From Mycobacterium terramassiliense (GTDB lineage Bacteria > Actinomycetota > Actinomycetes > Mycobacteriales > Mycobacteriaceae), in assembly GCF_900157385.1 (NCBI RefSeq), contig NZ_LT717701.1, positions 2,248,219-2,312,218 on the forward strand: a stretch of DNA of 64,000 nucleotides, given 5' to 3'. A program made the translations under genes and the position numbers. The notes below the pieces were generated by a model. The model saw nothing but the letters and a program-made list of their open reading frames with translations. It was not told the DNA's origin and ran no database searches. Below, piece by piece: positions 18,082 through 26,049 of the stretch. The first letter of the stretch is position 1. The number at the start of each line of letters is the position of its first letter.

Positions 18082-19593
18082 GTGAATGTTCTAACACTGC
18101 TGGAGATGGCGGCGACGGGCATGCCTAGCCGGGTCGGCATCGGGCGCCGGAAGCCGGCCGCGTCGGCTCCAGCGATACTGACCTATCCCGCGCTCCTCGA
18201 GCGGGCCCAGAGCGGGGCCGGCCTCCTGACCGAGAGCAACGCCGAGGAACTCGTCTATGTTGGCGTCAACGCTGACGACTTCGCGGTGGCACTTTTCGCC
18301 GCCGCGTGGGCGGGCGTCCCGCTGGTTCCGCTGAACTACCGCCTTAGCCGTGACGCGCTGGGAAGGCTGCTCGCGCGCCATCCGAACGCGCTTGTCATCT
18401 CCGATCTGCAGCCGCCAACGACAGGCCACGCCGTTACCGTGGCGCAGTGGCGGGCGGCGTGTGCCGAGCCGGCCGGCGATCCGTCGCGATGGTCGGACGA
18501 TCCCGAAGCGGTCGCGGTGTTGCTGTATACCAGCGGGACCACATCCGAACCGAAAGCGGCTGTGCTGCGCCACCGCCACCTGACGTCCTACTTGCTGGGC
18601 AGCGTCGACTTTGGTGCGGCCGGTGAACAAGAAGCCGTCATCGTGAGCGTCCCGCCCTATCACATCGCGGGCGTCTCCAATCTGCTCAGCAACATCTGCG
18701 CCGGCCGGAGAGTGGTTTATCTGGACACCTTCACCGCCCAAGGATGGCTCGACTGCGTGCGCGCCGAAGCCATCACCCACGCCCTGCTCGTCCCCACCAT
18801 GCTCGCCAAGATCACCGAACACCTCGGTCCGGCGCCCAACGCGGACGTACCCACCTTGACGTCTCTGGCCTACGGCGGCGCTAAGATGCCAATTCCCGTG
18901 CTGGAGCGCGCGATTCGGCTGTTCCCCGGAGTCGACTTCGTCAACGCCTACGGCCTGACGGAGACCAGCTCCACCATCGCTGTCCTCGGCCCGGACGACC
19001 ACCGTGCCGCGCTGGACGGCGATTCGGTCGCGCACGCCAGACTCGGCTCGGCCGGCCGGCTACTTCCCGGCATTCAGGTCGAGATCCGGGGACCGGCTGG
19101 GCCGCTGCCTACCGGCAACGCCGGCGACATCTATGTGCGCGGCGAGCAGGTGTCCGGCGAATACCGCGGCGCGGGAAGTGTGCTCGACGAGAACGGATGG
19201 TTTGCCACCCGCGATCGCGGATGGGTCGACGAGGACGGCTACCTATTCGTGGAAGGGCGTACCGACGACACCATCATCCGCGGCGGCGAGAACATCGCAC
19301 CGGCCGAGATCGAGGATGTCCTTCTAGAACACCCCGCGGTCGTCGAGGCCGCGGTGGTGGGAGTGCCAGACGAGCACTGGGGCCAAGAGATCGCCGCGGC
19401 TGTGGTACTGCGACCCGGCTGCATCGTCCACGCCGAAGAGCTGCGACAATGGGTGCGAAGCCGCCTGCGTGGGTCAAAGACGCCGACGCTGATCGCCATC
19501 CGCGACGCGCTCCCGCAAACCCCCACCGGAAAAGTTCTACGCCGCGAACTCCTCGCCGACCTGCTCGCCACGGGGCAGGCGGCCGACATATGA
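18082..19593 (+). CDS. Acyl-CoA synthetase (FadD-type)
   Basis: Adenylate-forming CoA ligase, 503 residues, GTG start. A3 motif LLYTSGTTSEPKA, A5 NAYGLTETSS, A7 WFATRDRGW (Arg in place of the common Gly of TGD), hinge EGRTDDTIIRGGENIAPAEIE, and C-terminal TPTGKVLRREL with the catalytic lysine. Unlike the FadD at 2.1 kb, its hinge is canonical. It lies between the small repeat protein and the thiolase pseudogene, so it likely activates the acid released earlier in this operon. Confidence 0.9.
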   Translation: MNVLTLLEMAATGMPSRVGIGRRKPAASAPAILTYPALLERAQSGAGLLTESNAEELVYVGVNADDFAVALFAAAWAGVPLVPLNYRLSRDALGRLLARHPNALVISDLQPPTTGHAVTVAQWRAACAEPAGDPSRWSDDPEAVAVLLYTSGTTSEPKAAVLRHRHLTSYLLGSVDFGAAGEQEAVIVSVPPYHIAGVSNLLSNICAGRRVVYLDTFTAQGWLDCVRAEAITHALLVPTMLAKITEHLGPAPNADVPTLTSLAYGGAKMPIPVLERAIRLFPGVDFVNAYGLTETSSTIAVLGPDDHRAALDGDSVAHARLGSAGRLLPGIQVEIRGPAGPLPTGNAGDIYVRGEQVSGEYRGAGSVLDENGWFATRDRGWVDEDGYLFVEGRTDDTIIRGGENIAPAEIEDVLLEHPAVVEAAVVGVPDEHWGQEIAAAVVLRPGCIVHAEELRQWVRSRLRGSKTPTLIAIRDALPQTPTGKVLRRELLADLLATGQAADI

Positions 19594-19635
19594 CCAGTCA
19601 TCTGCCGCACCAATCCTTCAACGGAAGCGAAAGCA

Positions 19636-20796
19636 ATGCCTGACGCCCTCATTCTTTCCGCCGCCAGAACGCCCATCGGCAGGGCCCGCAAGGGCTCTCT
19701 GACGTCAGTCGATGCCTACCAACTCGCCGAGATCGCCGTCGGAGCGGCAGTCGAACGGTCACAGATCCCCGGCGCTGACCTCGACGACCTGTTTCTCGCG
19801 GAGTCCCTGCAGGGCGGCGGGGTGATCGGCCGAAACATCGCAGTGCGCCTCGGGATGACCAACGTGCCCGGGGTAGCGATCAACCGGCACTGCGCCTCCG
19901 GCGCCACCGCCGTGCAGCTGGCGGCCGCCACCATCATGGCCGGCATGGCAGACGTGATCGTCGCCGGCGGAACCGAAAGCGCAAGCACCATGCCACGGCT
20001 GACCAAGGTGGCACCCGGCGCACAGGAACCAACACCATGGTCGCCGCAGAGCCATCCGGATGCCCCCGGCATCCCCGCCTTCGATATGTCTGTCACCATC
20101 GGCGAGAACACGGCCCGGCTGCACGATGTCACCCGCGAGCAAGCCGACGCCTAGTCCGCCCGCTCACAGCAGCGAGCGCTCAACGCAATTGCCAAGGGGT
20201 ACTTCGACGACGAGATCGTCACCGTCCCCATCAACCAAGGCCAAATGATGTTTGGCACCGACGAGCATCCGCGGGACACCACCACCGAAACGCTCGCCGG
20301 GCTGAAGGTCCTGCACCCGGAAATACCCGATGCCGTTGTCACCGCTGGAAACTCCGCGGGCATCAACGATGCCGCCGCCGCGCTGGTCATCGGCAGCTCA
20401 GACTGCGCAACCAGGCGAGGCCTGACACCGCTGGCACGGATCCGGGGTTGGGCGTCTGTCGGCGTAGAGATCGAGCACACAGGAATGGCACCCGTGAGCT
20501 CAATCCCGCTGGCGCTCAAGCGCAGTGGTCTCACGCTGGACGACGTGGACCTCTTCGAGATCAACGAAGCGTTCGCCACGATGGCCGTGGCGTGCACGCG
20601 TGACCTCGGATTGGACGAGTCAATCGTGAACGTGAACGGTAGCGGTATCAGTCTCGGTCACCCCATCGCAGCGACCGGCGCCCGGATGGTGGTGTCGATC
20701 GTGCATGAACTCGCGCGCCGCGATTCGCGCATCGGCGTGGTGGCGATGTGCGCCGGGGGTGGGATGGGCTCAGCCCTGGTAATCGAACGGATCTAG
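19636..20796 (+). pseudogene. Thiolase (acetyl-CoA acetyltransferase) interrupted by an amber codon
   Basis: The frame reads as a complete thiolase except for a TAG at 20152-20154. Upstream: RTPIGRARKGSL, nucleophile NRHCASGATAVQL near residue 92. Downstream in the same frame: NEAFA, GSGISLGHPIAATGARM and the C-terminal active-site Cys in MCAGGGMGSAL. The stop falls in the segment that in homologues reads EQDA-Tyr/Phe-A-x-R-S, so a TAC or TAT to TAG change is the simplest cause. Every other part looks intact, so it is a recent nonsense mutation, a sequencing error or a read-through case. The product would be 386 residues. Confidence 0.85.
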
Positions 20797-20810
20797 CTCA
20801 AACCGATCGG

Positions 20811-21890
20811 TCAGCGCTGGACGGCGAGCTTGGTGTATCGCCCGCCCAGCAACCATTCAGACACGTAGAGGTTGCCGTCGGCGTCCGTTGCGACAGAGTG
20901 CGGGGAATTGAAGCGATCGCTGCGGGGCAGCTGGGGAATTTCCGTACGCCCGTCGCCGGCTAGCGAATTGGGCCAGCCCGGCCGGGTCGGCCACCCTGGG
21001 GCCGCGTCGGGGTCGTCGCCGATGTACCCGAGCAGATTGTCCTCGGAATCGAGGACGGCCACTCGCCCATAGAGTTCGGCGACGACCAGCAAGTCGCCCC
21101 ACTGCGCAAAATCGCTGGGGCTGTTGAGGAACTGCTCACCGAAGGTCCGCAGGTAGCGGCCTTCGAGATCGTAGACGAGCACGCGGGTGTTGACTCGGTC
21201 GGCGATGTAGAGCTCCGGGGCCGTTTTGCGGCGATCGATGTAGATTGCGTGTGGGCAGGCGAGTCGTTGGCCGACTTCCTCGCCGGTCAGTGTCGACCGA
21301 TGGTTTCCATGCTTGTCGAAGCGGTGCACGACACCTGACCCGTATCCGTCCGCCACCCAGATGTCGCCCGCTCCACCGAACCGCTCCTCGTCCACGGCGC
21401 AGCCACACGGACAATACGGTCCCATCGGACCGGCCGGGGTGCCCGGATCCCGTTGGGGGACAGGCAACTCGGACCGGATCTGTCCGTCCAGGGTCATCTT
21501 CACCACTCGGGGTGCTCGGGTCTGGCAGTGGACTCCCTTGCCGAACATGGGAGCCCAGGTGGGGTCTCCGTCGTCGGCGCCGCAGCTGAACACGAATCCC
21601 GGATCGCTGACCCAGAGGAACTCGTCGTCACCCTCGCGGACGAGAGTGATGCCGTGGCCTTCGGTGAGGCCTGTCTCGGCCACGCGGAGGAGACCCCCGT
21701 CCGTGTCGAACGCGACGAGTTGTCCGCCGTGGAAACCGATGATCTCCCTACCGTCGGTGGCGACGATGGCATTGTGCACCCAACAGGACGACGCGCCTGG
21801 GACGGCGGGCAGATCTGCCCAGTCGGCCACCACGGCGTAGGAGGGTATGTTGTTGGGCCTGTGGGCATCTGGTGACACGACGCGCGCCAT
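20811..21890 (-). CDS. NHL-repeat / SMP-30-like beta-propeller protein
   Basis: 359-residue probable six-bladed beta-propeller. NHL-type blades are visible: GDIWVADGYGSGVVHRFDKHG, ELYIADRVNTRVLVYDLEG, LLVVAELYGRVAVLDSEDN and FNSPHSVATDADGNLYVSEW. No signal peptide or membrane segment is visible. Propellers of this kind bind ligands or hydrolyse lactones; no catalytic set can be named. It follows the DUF4062-like gene by 9 bp on the same strand and is probably co-transcribed with it. Confidence 0.75.
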   Translation of the reverse strand: MARVVSPDAHRPNNIPSYAVVADWADLPAVPGASSCWVHNAIVATDGREIIGFHGGQLVAFDTDGGLLRVAETGLTEGHGITLVREGDDEFLWVSDPGFVFSCGADDGDPTWAPMFGKGVHCQTRAPRVVKMTLDGQIRSELPVPQRDPGTPAGPMGPYCPCGCAVDEERFGGAGDIWVADGYGSGVVHRFDKHGNHRSTLTGEEVGQRLACPHAIYIDRRKTAPELYIADRVNTRVLVYDLEGRYLRTFGEQFLNSPSDFAQWGDLLVVAELYGRVAVLDSEDNLLGYIGDDPDAAPGWPTRPGWPNSLAGDGRTEIPQLPRSDRFNSPHSVATDADGNLYVSEWLLGGRYTKLAVQR

Positions 21891-21899
21891 TCTGTCGCT

Positions 21900-22949
21900 C
21901 TACTCGCCGGTGGCAGCGGTACGACGCAGCTCACCGCGACCGGGCGATGTCGGCGAAACCCTCTCGGGCTCTGCGTCGTTGGTTTTGGACCACACCTCTC
22001 CCGCCTCGTCCTCGAACTGGATGCACACACAGAGGGAAGCGTTGGGTTCCAACGAGTAAAGGGCCGAAGCGTGTTGGTTTGGCCGCAGCCAGCGCGGGAA
22101 GTCCAGCGCACTGTGGGCAGCGAGAAGGTCCATCCGGCTGATCAGGAACGCCGGCCGCCGAGTTCGTAACACCCCAGCCGGGTCGATCAGTGGGTGATGC
22201 TCGTCGGGCCACCGACCACTCCTCAGCTTGGCGAAGACGTCGGCGATAGCCTGGTTGGAGCGTCTGACACCGGTGGATAGATCGTTGCCCTCGGAGTCGA
22301 CGGCCTTCACCGAGACCTGTAGGTCGACGGCTAAAGAGGTGCCGTGATTCACCACCGTCACGGCCCAGGTCTGCGGTCCGAGCAATGCCACCGGAGTCCG
22401 GTAGATCGCCACCTGCCGAGCTGACGCGGCCCTTTCGAAGCACTCTGTCAGCGCACTGAGATTGGTGTCGGTCAGATCGGCGGTAATCGCGCTTTGCAAG
22501 CGGCTCTCGAAGTGAGCATCTCCGCGACCAATGTAGCGCGGAGAGACCCCTTCCCTCGTTAGTCGCTGCGTCACGTCGTCAAGCCAAGCCTGGTCGTCCG
22601 AACTGAGGCCGTGCGAAGGTGACTCGGCGACCAGCCAGGCTAGCACCAACTTGCCGGCCCGCTTTGCGCGCTCTACGTCGCCCATCACTTCAGCTACATC
22701 GGAGCGCATTGGGTCGAAGATGGCGATGAAGACGTCGTAGCGGTCGGCAATCCCAGTGGGCTGTGCTGAGCGATCGAGACGCTCAGCGTCAACGGTGCGG
22801 TGTTGCGGGGCTGAGGGCATGAGAACAATCTGGTGCCGCTGCGCGCTCGCGCTGTTCCACCTATTCACAGCATGACCTATGGCGGTGCGGAATCGATCCG
22901 TGTCGTCGGGCGAGGCGATCGCCACCTCCGCAACATGAGCAGGGAACAC
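21900..22949 (-). CDS. DUF4062-like protein of unknown function
   Basis: 349 residues, GTG start. The N-terminal 170 residues look like a Rossmann-type effector/sensor fold: VAEVAIASPDDTDRFRTAIGHAVN, then ADRYDVFIAIFDPMRSD, ERAKRAGKLVLAWLVAE and RYIGRGDAHFESRLQSAITADL, the pattern of DUF4062 or TIR-like domains. The C-terminal half contains beta-rich AVTVVNHGTSLAVDLQVSVKAVD. It has no motif for fatty-acid metabolism and differs from all neighbours, so it may be a recent arrival. DUF4062 domains occur in stress and defence proteins, but nothing else here supports a defence system. Confidence 0.55.
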   Translation of the reverse strand: MFPAHVAEVAIASPDDTDRFRTAIGHAVNRWNSASAQRHQIVLMPSAPQHRTVDAERLDRSAQPTGIADRYDVFIAIFDPMRSDVAEVMGDVERAKRAGKLVLAWLVAESPSHGLSSDDQAWLDDVTQRLTREGVSPRYIGRGDAHFESRLQSAITADLTDTNLSALTECFERAASARQVAIYRTPVALLGPQTWAVTVVNHGTSLAVDLQVSVKAVDSEGNDLSTGVRRSNQAIADVFAKLRSGRWPDEHHPLIDPAGVLRTRRPAFLISRMDLLAAHSALDFPRWLRPNQHASALYSLEPNASLCVCIQFEDEAGEVWSKTNDAEPERVSPTSPGRGELRRTAATGE

Positions 22950-23142
22950 CGTCTCGTCTCCTCATCGATACATCGGCATCCAAGCGGCCAGCAGCTGATG
23001 ATACAAGGTGCTCGTTTACTCTACCGATCCTTGCGTTTTGCGCGAATTACATCCTACTATGATGAACATATCCTTGTAGCGGGGCGCTGGCGTCCGGTTT
23101 GCGATATGGCTCGCAGGCGTTCGCCAATGAACAGGAGAGACA

Positions 23143-24414
23143 TTGTCGGCCGACGGAAGTGTGTTCGAGTTCGAGCCGTTCAAGCCTGGTCGCCCTGAGC
23201 AGTTGCCAGCGGTTTACGAGGTCCTGCGAGAGCGGTTTCCGGTTTATCGGACCAGATCCAACATCTGGGTGATATCGCGATTTGATGACGTGAAGGCCGT
23301 GCAGTCGAGTCCCGATGTGTTCTCGTCGCGTCCCAACCCCTACGAGGGAGATTCGGTGCCGGCGGACGCTGAGATGAAACCCGAGGTCATCGAGCGACTC
23401 ATGGCCCTGACCGCAGGGATCCCCGTCGATATGAACGAGATGGCCTCCGCCAAGACCATCGCTGCCGCGGACCCGCCCCAACACACCCGGATGCGGAGAA
23501 TCGTGAGCAGAGGTTTCACGCCCCCGCGGATCAAGGAGATGGCCACCGCGATTACAGAGATCGTCGACCGCTGCCTGGGCGGTATCGGCGACCTGCCCCG
23601 CTTCGATGTTGTCGAGCGGCTGGCCGTTCCGCTGCCGGTGGAGATGATCTGCCACATCCTCGGTATCGACCGAAGCGAGTACGGCCGCGCCAAACGCTGG
23701 TCCGATGCATTCGCCGCGGCTGCGGGCGGCGAGTTCAACAGTCCCGCCGAACGCAACGAGTTGATGCTGAGCACCATTAAGGAGTTCAGCACGTACTTCG
23801 TGCCGTTGATCGATGCGCGGCGCGTTGAGCCGAGAAATGACCTGGTCAGTGCGATGGTCGCGGCGATCGACAACGAGTCTCTCAGCAATGTCGAAACGTT
23901 GATGGTGGCGATCACCATTATGGTTGCCGGCAACGAGACGACGACGAACCTCATCGGCAACACCGTGGTCGAACTGCTGTCCAACCCCGACCAGCTCAAA
24001 CTATTGCTCGACGATCCGTCATTGCTGCCCAATGCTGTCGACGAGGCGAATCGGCTGACGGCGCCGATCCAGTTCGCGTTTCGTGAGGCGACCGAAGAGA
24101 CCGAGGTTGCGGGTACGACGATCCCGAAGGGCGCGATCGTGGCGCTGCACATGGCCGCCGCCAATCGCGATCCCCGGCGCTTCGACGACCCCGACCGTTT
24201 TTTGATCACCCGTCCGGCCGCCAAGAACCTCTCGTTCGGCCACGGTATTCACTTCTGTCTGGGTGCTCACCTGGCCGGTCAAGAAACGCGGACCGCGATC
24301 GGCGGGTTATTACCCTTTCTCGACCGCCTGAAACTGACCGATGCTCCGCTGCAACGTAATCCGACGGCACTGCTCAACGGGTGGCGAAGGGTCGAATTAG
24401 CGTGGGTGTCGTAG
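23143..24414 (+). CDS. Cytochrome P450
   Basis: Soluble class I P450, 423 residues. I-helix motif MVAGNETTTN, K-helix DEANRLTAPIQFAFRE (D-x-x-N-R-L, weaker than the usual E-x-x-R), haem loop FGHGIHFCLG with the ligand Cys at residue 372. The start is TTG 23143, chosen because CAGGAGAGA lies 6-14 bases upstream; GTG 23161 is an alternative. Divergent from the DUF4062-like gene. Two other P450 sequences occur in this window (3.7 kb, and a fragment just downstream). Confidence 0.9.
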   Translation: MSADGSVFEFEPFKPGRPEQLPAVYEVLRERFPVYRTRSNIWVISRFDDVKAVQSSPDVFSSRPNPYEGDSVPADAEMKPEVIERLMALTAGIPVDMNEMASAKTIAAADPPQHTRMRRIVSRGFTPPRIKEMATAITEIVDRCLGGIGDLPRFDVVERLAVPLPVEMICHILGIDRSEYGRAKRWSDAFAAAAGGEFNSPAERNELMLSTIKEFSTYFVPLIDARRVEPRNDLVSAMVAAIDNESLSNVETLMVAITIMVAGNETTTNLIGNTVVELLSNPDQLKLLLDDPSLLPNAVDEANRLTAPIQFAFREATEETEVAGTTIPKGAIVALHMAAANRDPRRFDDPDRFLITRPAAKNLSFGHGIHFCLGAHLAGQETRTAIGGLLPFLDRLKLTDAPLQRNPTALLNGWRRVELAWVS

Positions 24415-24453
24415 TGCGCGGGGGAAATCGCAGTTGAACGCGGACGCATAACC

Positions 24454-24573
24454 GTGTTGACGGCCTCGATGCTGCTGGACCCCACTGTCCTGCAGGACCC
24501 CTACGACTTCGACGCGACGCTACGGGAGCCGACACGAAATTATCGCCCCCATCAACGGAATGGAACGTTATGA
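24454..24573 (+). pseudogene. Remnant of a second cytochrome P450 (N-terminal 39 codons)
   Basis: A short frame with GTG start that reads LLDPTVLQDPYDFDATLRE, which is the conserved N-terminal 'dPY-F-a-LR' segment of bacterial P450s, then loses similarity and stops at TGA 24571-24573. No I-helix or haem loop follows. It lies 40 bp after an intact P450, so it may derive from a tandem P450 that was deleted. Its stop overlaps the next ATG (ATGA), so the fragment could still couple translation of the following gene. Confidence 0.6.
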
Positions 24574-25175
24574 CCGCTCGGTCCTTCGATAGCACTGACA
24601 CAGGTGTTCAAGCAGCAAGCGAGATCAATCACACGCGACTCCACGCCGACGGGCTGGACCTCAGATATCGGCTCGATGTCGTTGCCCCGAGCGTGCTTGA
24701 GGTGGTGACCCACGCCGGCGGGTGGTTGTTCGACCGGGTGATGGCCGGGTGGGACGTTACTGTTTTTACCCCCGACCGCGCCGATGTGCGGCCGCTCCAG
24801 ATCCTTGGAGTCCAGACCCTTAGCTTCGACCGCGCCTTCGTATCGAGGGACGATCGTCCGCGTCCGCGAGCTCTAGGGGTCGCGACTGATCTATTCGGCA
24901 GCGACTTGCGAGTGCGCAGGCGCGTATTGAAGGCTCTTGGTCGCGAGCGGATTGAGGTGACGCTGTGGGGTGAGGCACGGTCGGCGGAGCTCGACGGAAC
25001 TACCGATTCGGTGCAGCATCAGCTGAGCGCGGCGGCGCGAGTATTCAAGGCGCAGGCGCTCGCGGCGGCGGCGGCCCCGAACGCGTCGGTCGGCATTACC
25101 GAGATGTTCCGCAGCAGGTTGAGTGGCTGCGCTTTGGTCGCCGACCTCGTCCCCGCCAGCTGTCACGTTAGTTAA
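24570..25175 (+). CDS. Uncharacterised protein
   Basis: 201 residues, function unknown. Visible features: a folded alpha/beta-like core LEVVTHAGGWLFDRVMAGWDVTVFTPDRADVRPLQILG, then LGVATDLFGSDLRVRRRVLKAL, and an alanine-rich helix AAARVFKAQALAAAAAPN. No signal peptide, membrane helix or metal motif. The ATG overlaps the stop of the P450 remnant, and the next SDR begins 9 bp after its stop, so it sits inside a P450-SDR transcription unit. The organised pattern and codon use argue that it is a real gene. Confidence 0.65.
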   Translation: MTARSFDSTDTGVQAASEINHTRLHADGLDLRYRLDVVAPSVLEVVTHAGGWLFDRVMAGWDVTVFTPDRADVRPLQILGVQTLSFDRAFVSRDDRPRPRALGVATDLFGSDLRVRRRVLKALGRERIEVTLWGEARSAELDGTTDSVQHQLSAAARVFKAQALAAAAAPNASVGITEMFRSRLSGCALVADLVPASCHVS

Positions 25176-25184
25176 CCTGCCGTC

Positions 25185-25961
25185 GTGGATATCAACGCAG
25201 CTAGCGCAATAGTCACCGGGGGCGCGTCGGGCATCGGCGCGGCGTCTGCACGGCTGTTAGCCGCGAGGGGGGCGAAGGTTGTCGTTGCCGACCTGCAGGC
25301 GGACCGCGGGGCAGAGCTTGCCGAAAGTATCGGCGGCACGTTCGTCAGGGTCGATGTCACTGATACTGCGCAGATCGAGGCGGCCGTCAATGCGGCAGGC
25401 GACCTCGGGCCGCTGCGCGTTCTGGTCAACTCCGCCGGCATCGGCTGGGCCCAGCGCACGATCGGCAAGGACGGTCAGTTCGACTCGGCGCACAACCTCG
25501 ACGCCTACAAGAAGGTCATCGCAATCAACCTGATCGGCACCTTCGACTGCATCCGGTTGGCCGCAACCGCGATGGGCCGCACCGAGCCGCTGGCTGGCGG
25601 CGAGCGCGGCGCGATCGTGTCGATGGCCAGCGTCGCCGCCTTCGACGGACAGATCGGACAAGCCGCATACTCGTCGTCTAAGGGCGGCATCGTGGGCATG
25701 ACGCTGCCGGTTGCGCGCGACCTCTCCGCCGTCGGGATCCGGGTCAACACCATCGCGCCGGGCCTGATCGACACCCCGATCTACGGGGAGGGGGAGGGGT
25801 CAGAAGCCTTCAAGGCGAAGCTGGGCGAGTCCGTGCTGTTCCCACACCGCCTGGGCGACCCCGAAGAGTTGGCCTCGATGGTTGTCGAACTGGTGACCAA
25901 CTCCTACATGAATGCTGAGGTCGTCCGGGTGGACGGCGGGATCAGGATGCCCCCGAAATAG
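25185..25961 (+). CDS. SDR, 3-hydroxyacyl-CoA dehydrogenase type II-like
   Basis: Classical SDR, 258 residues, GTG start. Cofactor motif GGASGIG near residue 12, VVADLQADR after beta-2 (Asp, so NAD rather than NADP is likely), NSAG, catalytic Ser-Tyr-Lys in YSSSKGGIVGM, and C-terminal VRVDGGIRMPPK. Very like the SDR at 9.4 kb in its GQIGQ-AYS segment. Probably oxidises a 3-hydroxyacyl-CoA. It converges on the adenylate cyclase. Confidence 0.9.
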   Translation: MDINAASAIVTGGASGIGAASARLLAARGAKVVVADLQADRGAELAESIGGTFVRVDVTDTAQIEAAVNAAGDLGPLRVLVNSAGIGWAQRTIGKDGQFDSAHNLDAYKKVIAINLIGTFDCIRLAATAMGRTEPLAGGERGAIVSMASVAAFDGQIGQAAYSSSKGGIVGMTLPVARDLSAVGIRVNTIAPGLIDTPIYGEGEGSEAFKAKLGESVLFPHRLGDPEELASMVVELVTNSYMNAEVVRVDGGIRMPPK

Positions 25962-26049
25962 ACGTTCGAGGACGGCGCGACGGTCAGTGCCGTCGGCCTT
26001 CGACGAATACGCTTACAGCACGAGGTGGAGGACGCCTCGCCGTAGGGTC

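Noticed and set aside
20152..20154. TAG in the thiolase as a pyrrolysine or programmed read-through codon
   Set aside because: No Pyl machinery is known in mycobacteria and no stimulatory structure is apparent after the codon; simple nonsense mutation or base error is more likely.
21900..22949. Complete anti-phage defence operon around the DUF4062-like gene
   Set aside because: Only one effector-like domain and one propeller; no nuclease, NTPase sensor or membrane effector is encoded next to them, so a defence claim is not supported.
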